DNA of 64,000 nt from an uncultured Acetatifactor sp. (GTDB taxonomy: Bacteria; Bacillota; Clostridia; Lachnospirales; Lachnospiraceae). The stretch covers positions 49,891-113,890 of the forward strand of contig CAJTVB010000003.1 in NCBI GenBank assembly GCA_910579755.1, given 5' to 3'. Positions within the stretch are counted from its first letter, which is position 1, and every line of letters starts with the position of its first letter. This document shows positions 25,889 through 34,340 of the stretch, one piece after another. Under the pieces are notes generated by a model, which worked only from the letters and a program-made list of their open reading frames with translations, searched no databases and had not been told where the DNA came from. A program made the translations under genes and the position numbers.

Positions 25889-27911
25889 GAAGAGCCACCT
25901 CCTTATAAATGCTTACCACAAACTGCCACAGCTGCTGCCCCAGCAGATAGAGGGTAAATGCGGCCAACAGGAAGAGAAGCATTGTGATCACAGTAATGCA
26001 GATATTTTTGATTGTCTCCGACACGCTGTATACATGCACCTCCTGAACCATCAGGTAGAGCAGGATCCCACACCAGCAGATAATGGCGCCAAAACCGAAT
26101 TCATAGAAAAAGCGTTCGTTTTCCGTCAATATATTGGAAATGATCTGCAGCGGAAGCATCAGCACCAGATACGGCGACAGCGCATAGATGGTTCCGCAGT
26201 ACACATGCTTCAGCTTTCCTTCTCCTCCGGAAATGGTACTGACCAGGAAGTTGCACACTACAAAAAGCAAAAGCGGCAGAAGAATCGATCCCACAAGGCT
26301 CCCGAAATTCACATAAGCGATATCCGTCTGATTAAACAGATAGCTGGTAATATACAGATTGGTAATCTGCAGTACAATCAGCCATATATACAAAAGCGTG
26401 GCCGTAAATACGCTGACCTTTTCCTCGTGGTGAATGCTGTAGTATGCGTCAAAGGGATTTTTCAGCATCAGCTTCAACAGCTTCAGCTGTTGTACAAAGG
26501 AGCTTTTTCCCAGCCTCTTCCACTGCTTTTCCACAGGATCCAGAAAATGCTTTCTGGAATTGATGACGCGAATCACCTTCCATACCACAAACAAACCCAA
26601 AAGAATCAGAAGCACCGGCGCCAGATTACTCTCGATCCACTCGTTCCTGGCGTACCAGTAAGCCTGAGAATACCCGGACACATTGCCCGCCACCTTATAA
26701 TACTCCATGGCCTGGGTATAATCCTGACGCTTAAAGCTGGCCTTGGCCAAAGCTTCATAGGAAAACAGAAAAGCTGTATTTGCTCTGTTGATCTCCCGCC
26801 AGTTTTCCTCCGCCTCGGCATACTTTCCATCCATGTAATCAGACAGGCCCCTGTGTACCTTCACGGCAAAATCCGTAGGCTCGTATTCCTGTATGATACC
26901 CTTGCTTTTATCCAGCACATACAGAACGCCCTCCCGGGACACGTCCATGGCTGCAGCGCTGGAGACCAGGCCGATGCGCTGCATTTCCGAATCCACATAG
27001 CCGAAGGCAAAAATCACATTGCCGTAGCTGTCATACTCATATATGGTTCCTGTGGAATCGATGGCATAAATATTCATATTTTTGTCAACGGCCACATCCA
27101 CAAAACCGCCGCTGTAAACATGGGGAGAGATCAGGTCAGCTCCCGCAATGGACAGTTTCCGCACACTCTGCCCCTGTTCCGCCGCGTTCTGTCCCTGGGT
27201 AACCGTGTACATAAGCCCCAGCTCATCCACCGCAATATTGGTCACGCTGGAGGGCATGTTTTTAAACAGCTTATCCAGCTGCTCCTGGGTAAAAAAGGTT
27301 CTCTGCAGAATCATCATCAACGACGTATTCGTCCGGTTGGATCCGAAGTATCCCAGAAAGCTTCCGTCAATGCTAAGCTGCATGACGCCGGAAGTAGAGC
27401 CCTCGGACACCACATAAAGATTTCCCCGCTTGTCAACCGCGATCTTCACCGGCGCAAAAGTAGTGTTTTCTCCAAACACCTTTTCCGTGGGCTTTCCCAG
27501 CTGTTTGTAAAGACTTCCGTCATGGCGGAAGATCAAAATCTTCTGGGAATTGCGGTCCACAGCGTAAATATACTCATCTGTCACCGACAGGCCCGAGGGG
27601 GAAGTCATTTCTTCCGCAGTGATCTCCTGTACGATCTCGCGCCCTTCCAGCACCAGGATGCGGGCATTTCCCGTATCCGCCACATAGAGCTTATCTTCAT
27701 AGACAAACAGATCCTCCGGAGACCTCAGGCCAACGTTCAATACCATACCCGGCTCATAAGCATCCTGGGTATAGACCATCCACCCGTTGGGGCCCTGTGT
27801 CCATGTTAAATATGGGGTCTGCGCATGCACCTTTGCTCCCTCCGGCAAAAATAATGCCAGAACTGCCAGCAGACAGATCCATCCGCAAGCTTTTTTTCCA
27901 AAATGTCTCAT
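25881..27911 (-). CDS. NHL-repeat/TPR protein fused to a YIP1 membrane domain (module A)
   Basis: A 676-residue protein with a signal peptide (CGWICLLAVLALFLPEG). Residues of about 40-330 form a six-bladed NHL beta-propeller with repeated units such as SPEDLFVYEDKLYVADTGNA and SPSGLSVTDEYIYAVDRNS. A TPR-like helical pair follows near 340-420 (DGKYAEAEENWREI, RQDYTQAMEYYKVAG). A membrane segment near 435, a cytoplasmic stretch, and a C-terminal YIP1-type domain with about five helices complete it. The propeller would face outside and the linker between helix 1 and YIP1 inside. The function is unknown; position between the permease pairs suggests a structural or sensing part of the uptake machine. 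The stop overlaps the DUF5696 start. Confidence 0.85.
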   Translation of the reverse strand: MRHFGKKACGWICLLAVLALFLPEGAKVHAQTPYLTWTQGPNGWMVYTQDAYEPGMVLNVGLRSPEDLFVYEDKLYVADTGNARILVLEGREIVQEITAEEMTSPSGLSVTDEYIYAVDRNSQKILIFRHDGSLYKQLGKPTEKVFGENTTFAPVKIAVDKRGNLYVVSEGSTSGVMQLSIDGSFLGYFGSNRTNTSLMMILQRTFFTQEQLDKLFKNMPSSVTNIAVDELGLMYTVTQGQNAAEQGQSVRKLSIAGADLISPHVYSGGFVDVAVDKNMNIYAIDSTGTIYEYDSYGNVIFAFGYVDSEMQRIGLVSSAAAMDVSREGVLYVLDKSKGIIQEYEPTDFAVKVHRGLSDYMDGKYAEAEENWREINRANTAFLFSYEALAKASFKRQDYTQAMEYYKVAGNVSGYSQAYWYARNEWIESNLAPVLLILLGLFVVWKVIRVINSRKHFLDPVEKQWKRLGKSSFVQQLKLLKLMLKNPFDAYYSIHHEEKVSVFTATLLYIWLIVLQITNLYITSYLFNQTDIAYVNFGSLVGSILLPLLLFVVCNFLVSTISGGEGKLKHVYCGTIYALSPYLVLMLPLQIISNILTENERFFYEFGFGAIICWCGILLYLMVQEVHVYSVSETIKNICITVITMLLFLLAAFTLYLLGQQLWQFVVSIYKEVALRV

Positions 27912-27921
27912 CGCATTCTCC

Positions 27922-28794
27922 TTATTTGATACCGGAATGGGCCATGGTGCTCATCACATTGTTCTGCATCACGATAAAGATGATCAGGTTCGGTATAAAC
28001 ATAATCAGCGTAGCCGCCGCCGCCATTCCGATACCGGCCACGTCATTACCCGTAGTGGTCAATGTAGACATGTAATAAGCAAACGTCTTCAGATTATCAT
28101 GATTCAGGTAAAGCTCGCTTGCCTCGATGGTATTCCAGGCCGTCTGGAAGGTCAGAATCACAACGGTGGCCAGGGAAGATTTTGACAGGGGCACCACAAT
28201 CTTCCGGAAGGTATACCAGTCCGTTGCCCCGTCGATCTTGGCCGCCTCCAGCAGCTCATCCGGAATCTGATCCATAAACTGCTTGACCAGGAACAGCCCC
28301 ACCGGCATCGCCAGAGCAGGAATGATATGGACCGCAAAGCTGTCGATCAGCCCCGTTTCATACACGATCAGGTATTTGGGAATCTTTACCGCCGCCCCCA
28401 CAAACATCAGCGCCATGGTATTGATGCTGAAAATCAGGTTCTTCGCCCGGAATTTCTTTTTTGCCAGAGCATAGCCTGCAAAGGCCGTAATGGCCACCGT
28501 GCACAGCACCGTCAAAAGAGTGGACATAATGCTGTTAAAGAAATATCGATAGATAGGCACATCCGAGCTGTTCATAGTCTCCACCAGCTTCCGGAAGCTG
28601 TTCAGAGACGGATTGGACACGAAAAAGCGCGGCGGATACAAATACAATTCGTTCACAGGCTTCAGCGCCTGGGAAAAAATAAAGACGATGGGCAATCCGG
28701 TGAGGATCGCCATTGGGATCAGTATCGCATAAAATTTGATCTGACTGGGATGAAACCGAGTGGGATTCATCTTTTTACCCTGTATGGATGCCAT
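27922..28794 (-). CDS. carbohydrate ABC transporter permease, MalG type (module A, pair 1)
   Basis: A 290-residue permease with six predicted helices. The EAA loop is LEAAKIDGATDWYTFRKIVV, and the end VMSTMAHSGIK is shared with the module B counterpart (VVNTVAHSGIK), which marks the two as true equivalents. The ATG at 28794 follows AGAGGGGGAATAA. The gene lies 10 nt before the NHL-YIP1 gene and 17 nt after its MalF-type partner. It differs clearly from the MalG-type protein of pair 2, so each module carries two non-redundant heterodimers. Confidence 0.93.
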   Translation of the reverse strand: MASIQGKKMNPTRFHPSQIKFYAILIPMAILTGLPIVFIFSQALKPVNELYLYPPRFFVSNPSLNSFRKLVETMNSSDVPIYRYFFNSIMSTLLTVLCTVAITAFAGYALAKKKFRAKNLIFSINTMALMFVGAAVKIPKYLIVYETGLIDSFAVHIIPALAMPVGLFLVKQFMDQIPDELLEAAKIDGATDWYTFRKIVVPLSKSSLATVVILTFQTAWNTIEASELYLNHDNLKTFAYYMSTLTTTGNDVAGIGMAAAATLIMFIPNLIIFIVMQNNVMSTMAHSGIK

Positions 28795-28811
28795 TTTTTA
28801 TTCCCCCTCTC

Positions 28812-29714
28812 TCAATCACTGTCCCCGAAAAGCTTGAACACGCCTTTGGAGCAGACTGCTATAAATATGAGAAGTACCACCGATATGGCCGACGCGTACC
28901 CCATTTCGTACCGCAGAAAGCCATAGTCCTCAATATGGTTCAGCACCAGCTGGCCGGCGTACTGAGGCGTGGGATTGGAGCCTGCCAGCGTCACGCCGAT
29001 GGCTCCCGCCTGGAAGGTATTCACCACTGCCATCACGGCTCCGAACAGCATCTGAGGCTTCAGGGAAGGTATGGTAATATGGACGATTTCCTGGAAACGA
29101 TTCTTGACTCCGTCGATATAGCCCGCCTCATACAGCTCAGGATTAATATTCAAAATACCGGCCAGCATGGACAGAAAGCCCACACCCATACTGGACCACA
29201 GGGTTACCAGGATCATTACGGGCATCAGCCACTCCGTGGACTGGAGCCACTGAATGGGCTCCCGGATCAGGCCCCAGTTTAACAGCAGACTGTTCAGATA
29301 TCCCGTCTGGTCTCCGTTAAACAGCACCTTCCAGATCACGGTCATGGCCACGCCGCTGGTCATGGAAGGAGAATACAGGATCAGGGCCAGCACCGTTCTG
29401 GATCTTTTGGGAATCTGGGCCAGCATCCATGCCATAATAAAGGACAGCATATACCCCAGAGGACCCGCGATCAGTGAAAACTTCAGGGTATTGGGAACCA
29501 CATACTGCATGAATACCGCGTCCGAGGTAAACAGCGTAATATAGTTCTTCAGCCCCACCCATCCCGGAAAGTTCACCGAGTCAAAATCCGTAAAGGAAAG
29601 CATCATGGCAAAGCCCACCGGGATCACGATAAAGGCCAGAAACAAAATCAGGTATGGCGCCAGAAACAGGTATGCCGACCTCTCTTCTCTTTTCTGTTCA
29701 TTTCTTTTACTCAT
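28812..29714 (-). CDS. sugar ABC transporter permease, MalF type (module A, pair 1)
   Basis: A 300-residue permease beginning with a charged stretch (MSKRNEQKREERSAYLF) and six helices. The EAA loop is divergent: YEAGYIDGVKNRFQEIVHIT lacks the second Ala and the usual Phe-x-x-Ile order. The tail TLAGSNPTPQYAGQLVLNHI is nearly identical in the module B protein (TLSGTNPTPGYAGQLIANHM). It overlaps the giant binding-protein gene by 8 bp. It is the partner of the 27922-28794 permease. Confidence 0.93.
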   Translation of the reverse strand: MSKRNEQKREERSAYLFLAPYLILFLAFIVIPVGFAMMLSFTDFDSVNFPGWVGLKNYITLFTSDAVFMQYVVPNTLKFSLIAGPLGYMLSFIMAWMLAQIPKRSRTVLALILYSPSMTSGVAMTVIWKVLFNGDQTGYLNSLLLNWGLIREPIQWLQSTEWLMPVMILVTLWSSMGVGFLSMLAGILNINPELYEAGYIDGVKNRFQEIVHITIPSLKPQMLFGAVMAVVNTFQAGAIGVTLAGSNPTPQYAGQLVLNHIEDYGFLRYEMGYASAISVVLLIFIAVCSKGVFKLFGDSD

Positions 29715-32637
29715 TATGCTCCACCCAACTCTCTATCAATTCGATTGACGGAATCCGATAGCTCTTCACCGCCACATTATCCTTTACATAGCCGAATTCT
29801 TCCCATTTCCTGGACAGCTCCTGGTTCATAAGGATCGCTGCGTCATCCAGAGTGCTTCGCACGTTCTCCCCGTTGAACACTACGGAATTCCATACATTGC
29901 TGATTTCACGCTCGATCATGTAGCTGGCCGGCGTCTTCACAAACTCGTGCAGCCATTTCCACTGCTCCATGACAACCTCCTTGTGGTCGTCGGCAATGGG
30001 CAGCTCTGCAAATGCCTCCACATTGGCCGTATTCCACATATACGTGTCGCCATACAACAGCTGCATTTGCGTCCCGAAACGCTCCTGGGTCTCGGCGGAA
30101 AGCCACCACTGGAAAAATTTCCATGCGGCCTCCTGCTTCTCGGACTTGGAAAAGATCACGGCAGATGTTCCGCCGCCGGTGGACCAGCGCTCCACCACTC
30201 CGTCTGCGTTCTTTACGCCAGGCATCACTGCGATATCCCATTTCCCGGCAAGCTCCGCCGCCGCGGCCTCAAGCTTCAGGTAGGTGCTGAAGGTGGACAC
30301 TCCGATGGGAATGGTGCCGTTGCGGAAGGACTGATAAAAATCGGCCACCTCTGTGGGCAGACCATATATGGTGAACAGATCCGTCATAAACTTCATGGCC
30401 GCCAGACCGTTTTCATTGTTCACCGCCACTGCCATTCCGTTCTCCTCGTAAATGGAGCCCCCATACTGCAGGAAGAAGGGCGTGGTGGACGAGAAGGTCT
30501 TAAAGGAATTGGAGGATGCCAGAGGAATATAAAAGTTCATGCCATACCGCTGCAGAATCGGCAGTATCCCCAATACCTCCTCCCAGGTATCCGGAATATC
30601 GATCTCTAGGGCTTCCATCAGATCCTTGCGGTAATAAAGGACGAAAAAGTCCTGGGTCTCGGGAAGGGCATAGACACCGTCCTCATACACATTGGTCAGA
30701 AGTGCGCCCGGATTAAACTGGCCTGCAGCCTCCTCAAAGCCCTCAAACTGCCTTAAATCTGCCAATACTCCCCGGATGGCCAGATCATAGGGAAGATGAA
30801 TGCTCAGCCCCAGCGCCGCATCGGGCTGACTGTTTGTGGTGTTGGCCAGAACCAGCTTGTTCTCATCCTTCATCAGGGAAAAATTCACCTTGATCCCTGT
30901 CTCAGGGGTAAAATAAGCATCTGTCATGGTCTGCAGCTCGTTTACATAGGTTACCGCCCGATTCACCCACACGTCGATGACCATGTCATATTCTTCCTGC
31001 TTTGCCGCCTCACCGGAAAACAGATCGTCGGCAAAATAGCGGATCTCCTCCCACACCTTGCGCAGAGCGCCTGCTTTATATTTCGGAAGCTCGCTTCCCT
31101 CCTGATGAATATAAATGCTGTCCAGCGTCATAGGGCTTTTCTGAATACTCTCCAGTACCGTTCCCAGCATCTGGGACACGGAGCTGGAGCCCTCGGAAAA
31201 GGATGATAGATTGTTGGGAAGCTCGTCAGGATCGTCCGCCAGCTTCCGCAGACGGCTGATCACGATCTCCAGGTTGGAGATATCGGAATTTCCGTCATCC
31301 CCCAAATTCAGCCGGATCAGCTCATCCTTAACTCCCTCCAGCTGGTCGGCAAGACCGTTCAGTTCATCACTGAGCTCCGGAATAAAAGTCAGAATCTCCC
31401 AGTCACGGTTTACGTCGTCGCTTCCTCCCGTAACCTTTTTCACCTCAACCGCAATATCTGCAATCTTGTCGATCTGATCGGAAATAATATCCATCAGCGG
31501 ATTCATTTCCGTGCTGTCTGCTTCCAGCCCCAGATAATGCGTACCGGCATCCAAATAAAACTGAAACGCTCCGTTTCCATCTCCGAAATCTCTGACAATC
31601 CAGGAATTAGAGCTTTCGAAGGCGACTCCTCTGGCCTGGGCAAAGGGCAGCTGTCCGTCCAGGGTCATGGTTCTGCGGACCACGCTGTTGGCCTTCTCAT
31701 TCTGCTTATATTTCAGAGCGATAGAATACCAGCCCGGCGTATCTATGCTAAACTCATAGTACAAAGTCTGCCCATTCTGATTCCAGGTGGCGCCTCCCAC
31801 CACGCTCATCAGCTTTTTGCTGGGAGTATAAGGACTTACCTCCACGTCTCTTGTGGCCACCGGCCTGGTGGAGGTGGTATTCTTCCGCCAGATCCGCTCT
31901 GCCTCCAGAACCACAAGTGCCTTTGCGCTTTCCGTGTCCGGGTATGCGCTCTTATATGTGTTATAGTCAACAGTCTCCGGCAGGGATAATACGGATACCT
32001 TGCCCAGAAGAATGGATGCCTTCTCCATGGTCAGCTGGATCTCATTTTCCCCCTTTTTCAGGAAAAACAGAAGAGCATCCTGCTCTCCCTGGCGGACCGA
32101 CTTCAGCCTCCGGGACTGCCACTCATGCCTAAGAAGCGTATCCGGAGTGATTTCATTTCCCTTGGAATCCTTGCGGAAGGGCCATTCTTCGGTGCCGTAC
32201 AGCTGTGAAAGCACCAGCTCACGCGCCTCGGAGAAAGGATATTCGCCGTTGATTTTCAATCCCACCGTATGAGATACCGCCTTCTCGGCAAGGCAGTAAT
32301 AATCTACCTGAATCCCATACAATCCGGTCTTTTCCACAGATACCGTCAATGTGACGGAATCTCCCTTTTCCATGCGGACAACCTCCGCGCCATAGCCAAA
32401 GGAATCCCCCGCCCTCACCGTACCCGTTTCCGAAAATGCAGTGGGATCGATGACCTGGAGTACCCCCTCCGGCTCCTGAAGCCCCTCGCCGCGCCATTGC
32501 TCTACTACCTGGCTGTAGGGACTTTCAGTCTGATCACCTGCCGCGGCCACTGCAGACGGAAGCATATTCCATGCCGCCATCACAAGTGCTGCCGCTGCTA
32601 TTATTTTCCTCCATCCTATCCTTTTCGCCATATCCAC
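29707..32637 (-). CDS. giant extracellular solute-binding protein with N-terminal beta-sandwich domains (module A)
   Basis: A 976-residue exported protein. A signal peptide (residues 1-33) ends near SAVAAAGD without an obvious lipobox. Two CBM-like beta-sandwich domains cover about 55-215 and 230-390, each with an extended DxG-type carbohydrate-binding face (GDSVTLTVSVEKTGLYGIQV; YYEFSIDTPGWYSIALKYK). A helical spacer of about 150 residues follows. The C-terminal 400 residues are a type I sugar-binding protein (TWEEVLGILPILQR, FYQSFRNGTIPIGVSTFSTY, WKFFQWWLSAETQERFG). Ordinary binding proteins are about 430-500 residues, so roughly half of this one is extra. It probably grasps a polymeric or long oligomeric ligand for permease pair 1. 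The Met at position 3 is an alternative start. Confidence 0.9.
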   Translation of the reverse strand: MDMAKRIGWRKIIAAAALVMAAWNMLPSAVAAAGDQTESPYSQVVEQWRGEGLQEPEGVLQVIDPTAFSETGTVRAGDSFGYGAEVVRMEKGDSVTLTVSVEKTGLYGIQVDYYCLAEKAVSHTVGLKINGEYPFSEARELVLSQLYGTEEWPFRKDSKGNEITPDTLLRHEWQSRRLKSVRQGEQDALLFFLKKGENEIQLTMEKASILLGKVSVLSLPETVDYNTYKSAYPDTESAKALVVLEAERIWRKNTTSTRPVATRDVEVSPYTPSKKLMSVVGGATWNQNGQTLYYEFSIDTPGWYSIALKYKQNEKANSVVRRTMTLDGQLPFAQARGVAFESSNSWIVRDFGDGNGAFQFYLDAGTHYLGLEADSTEMNPLMDIISDQIDKIADIAVEVKKVTGGSDDVNRDWEILTFIPELSDELNGLADQLEGVKDELIRLNLGDDGNSDISNLEIVISRLRKLADDPDELPNNLSSFSEGSSSVSQMLGTVLESIQKSPMTLDSIYIHQEGSELPKYKAGALRKVWEEIRYFADDLFSGEAAKQEEYDMVIDVWVNRAVTYVNELQTMTDAYFTPETGIKVNFSLMKDENKLVLANTTNSQPDAALGLSIHLPYDLAIRGVLADLRQFEGFEEAAGQFNPGALLTNVYEDGVYALPETQDFFVLYYRKDLMEALEIDIPDTWEEVLGILPILQRYGMNFYIPLASSNSFKTFSSTTPFFLQYGGSIYEENGMAVAVNNENGLAAMKFMTDLFTIYGLPTEVADFYQSFRNGTIPIGVSTFSTYLKLEAAAAELAGKWDIAVMPGVKNADGVVERWSTGGGTSAVIFSKSEKQEAAWKFFQWWLSAETQERFGTQMQLLYGDTYMWNTANVEAFAELPIADDHKEVVMEQWKWLHEFVKTPASYMIEREISNVWNSVVFNGENVRSTLDDAAILMNQELSRKWEEFGYVKDNVAVKSYRIPSIELIESWVEHNE

Positions 32638-32683
32638 TGTCCTTCCAATTTTGCCGTCTGTGCTATAAGCACCTTATATAATT

Positions 32684-32713
32684 CGTGGGAAGAACCCTTC
32701 GGCCCTCCCCACG
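32684..32713 (-). other. intercistronic stem-loop downstream of the small binding-protein gene
   Basis: The ends CGTGGG and CCCACG pair around a GGCCGAAGGG-containing centre, and no T-run follows on the minus strand. Such stems after a binding-protein gene often stabilise its mRNA and raise its level over the permeases. Confidence 0.5.
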
Positions 32714-32755
32714 CTTCAGTAGTCCCGTGCGGAACTTATGAAACATTATTTCTCG

Positions 32756-34231
32756 TTATTTGGTTGCCGCATCCACAGCCGCTCTTTCGTCGGCAATGAA
32801 TCCGTTGGCCAGCGTATTCAGCTGAGCGGCGTAATCGTCGATGGACAGCTCGCCCAAAATGCACTTATCCACAATCTTTGCCATGTTGGCTTCTTCCCCG
32901 TCAAGCTCGATACCTGTAGGTCCGTTCCAGCGGGCATTGCTGTAGCCCGGCGCAAACTTGAAGGCCTCAACCACGGTTCCGTTGGTGTCCATGCTCTCGT
33001 AAGCTTCTCTCACGCCATCTACAGGGAAGCTTGCAAAATAGGCATCCAGAATGGCATCATCTGCAGTAATGGGAATAGCTGTATAGCTCTGTGTTTCATC
33101 GGCATCGGCGATAGCCATACGGTTTCTGGCCGCATCCAGTCCCCAGAACATAAACTTGGCAAACTCCCAGGCTTCCTGAGGATGCTTTGTTGTAGCTGAA
33201 ATAAAGGCATAGTCGGGAATGATTACGTTCTTTCCGCCGGGAAGTCCCACATACTGTGCGCTGTAGCTGAACTCTCCGGTTCCGAAGCCGCCGCAGCTGT
33301 AGGTGGCGTCATACCACATAGCGGTATAACCCTGTTTCCATGCATCATAGTCTCCGGTCTCAGCGCCGGCGGTAAGGCTCTTCTGGTCGTCGCTTAAACC
33401 GGCCCAGGAGTAGTTCACCAGATTCTGGGTTTCCTTGATAGCGCGGATAAATTCGGGACTGTCCAGATGTACCTGCTCTCCGTCGTAGGTATACCAGCCC
33501 TGGTTCTCATCCCACAGATAAGGAAGGAAGTTGGCAAAGTCGTTTACATACTTCAATGCGGCGGTACCCTGGGAAGGATTGTGTACCTTCTCCACCGCCT
33601 CCATGAACTCCTCCCATGTATAGCCATAGGTCAGAGGTGTCACGTTCATATCCTCAAACATATCCAGGTTCATGAAGATTCCGGCCAGATGCATGGATGT
33701 GGGAATACCATAGCTTTTGCCGTTGTAGGTCACTGAATCTCTCAGGGACTGAGGAATCATGTTCCAGTCACTGTCCGCCGCGATCAGATCGCCAAGCTCC
33801 ATCGCCCAGCCGTTTGCCACAGCCGTGGGAACCGTTGCAATTATGCAGACATCCGGAAGGTTGTTGCCGGCTGCAGCCGTTGCCAGAGCCTCGTTCCAGT
33901 CTCCGGTGATTTCCTCTGCAATTTCAATCTTGATATTGGGATGAGCGTCCTCAAAGGCTTTGATCATCTGGCGCTCCAGGTTGTTCTCCTCCTCGGTTCC
34001 CAGCGCCCAGCTGGCAAAACGAAGAGTAATCTGCTCGCCGCTGTTGTCGGCCTCCTGTCCCTGATCTCCCTCTTCAGCGCTGGAATCCTGTGCGCTCTGG
34101 CTCTCGCTGCTTTGCTGCTCCGGTTTAGAATCGGATGTGGAAGAGCCCTGAGAATCCGGACTTCCGCCGCAGCCAATGATCGATACTGCCATTGCCGCTG
34201 CCATCAACACAGCCAAACATTTTCTTTTCAT
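32756..34231 (-). CDS. extracellular solute-binding lipoprotein, sugar type (module A)
   Basis: A 491-residue lipoprotein that presents sugars to an ABC permease pair. The signal MKRKCLAVLMAAAMAVSIIG is followed by the lipidated Cys at about position 21 and a Ser/Gln/Glu-rich linker of about 50 residues. The mature part has the type I binding-protein pattern (IKIEIAEEITGDWNEALATA, YTWEEFMEAVEKVHNPSQGT, EAWEFAKFMFWGLDAARNRM). The start at 34231 follows AAGGAGGATAAT; the longer open frame has no support. Stem-loops lie on both sides of the gene. The module B counterpart is at 55196-56716. Confidence 0.93.
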   Translation of the reverse strand: MKRKCLAVLMAAAMAVSIIGCGGSPDSQGSSTSDSKPEQQSSESQSAQDSSAEEGDQGQEADNSGEQITLRFASWALGTEEENNLERQMIKAFEDAHPNIKIEIAEEITGDWNEALATAAAGNNLPDVCIIATVPTAVANGWAMELGDLIAADSDWNMIPQSLRDSVTYNGKSYGIPTSMHLAGIFMNLDMFEDMNVTPLTYGYTWEEFMEAVEKVHNPSQGTAALKYVNDFANFLPYLWDENQGWYTYDGEQVHLDSPEFIRAIKETQNLVNYSWAGLSDDQKSLTAGAETGDYDAWKQGYTAMWYDATYSCGGFGTGEFSYSAQYVGLPGGKNVIIPDYAFISATTKHPQEAWEFAKFMFWGLDAARNRMAIADADETQSYTAIPITADDAILDAYFASFPVDGVREAYESMDTNGTVVEAFKFAPGYSNARWNGPTGIELDGEEANMAKIVDKCILGELSIDDYAAQLNTLANGFIADERAAVDAATK

Positions 34232-34306
34232 ATTATCCTCCTTAATAAATAAAATTTTTTGTGTGCGCCGGATGCCGCTTTGACCTCCTGCGCTATATAA
34301 TCCTCC

Positions 34307-34330
34307 GCCGCAGGGATTATCCCTTACGGC
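34307..34330 (-). other. intercistronic stem-loop upstream of the small binding-protein gene
   Basis: GCCGTAAGGGA and TCCCTGCGGC pair (one mismatch) around a TAA loop 11 nt after the lipoprotein stop. There is no T-run, so it is more likely an mRNA processing or stability element than a terminator. Confidence 0.5.
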
Positions 34331-34340
34331 AGAAAAATTA

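Noticed and set aside
25827..27809. A 660-codon plus-strand frame opposite the NHL-YIP1 gene, and a similar one opposite the DUF5696 gene
   Set aside because: Both are antisense shadows rich in His and Gln, typical of the complement of GC-rich third positions, and have no family resemblance or start signals.
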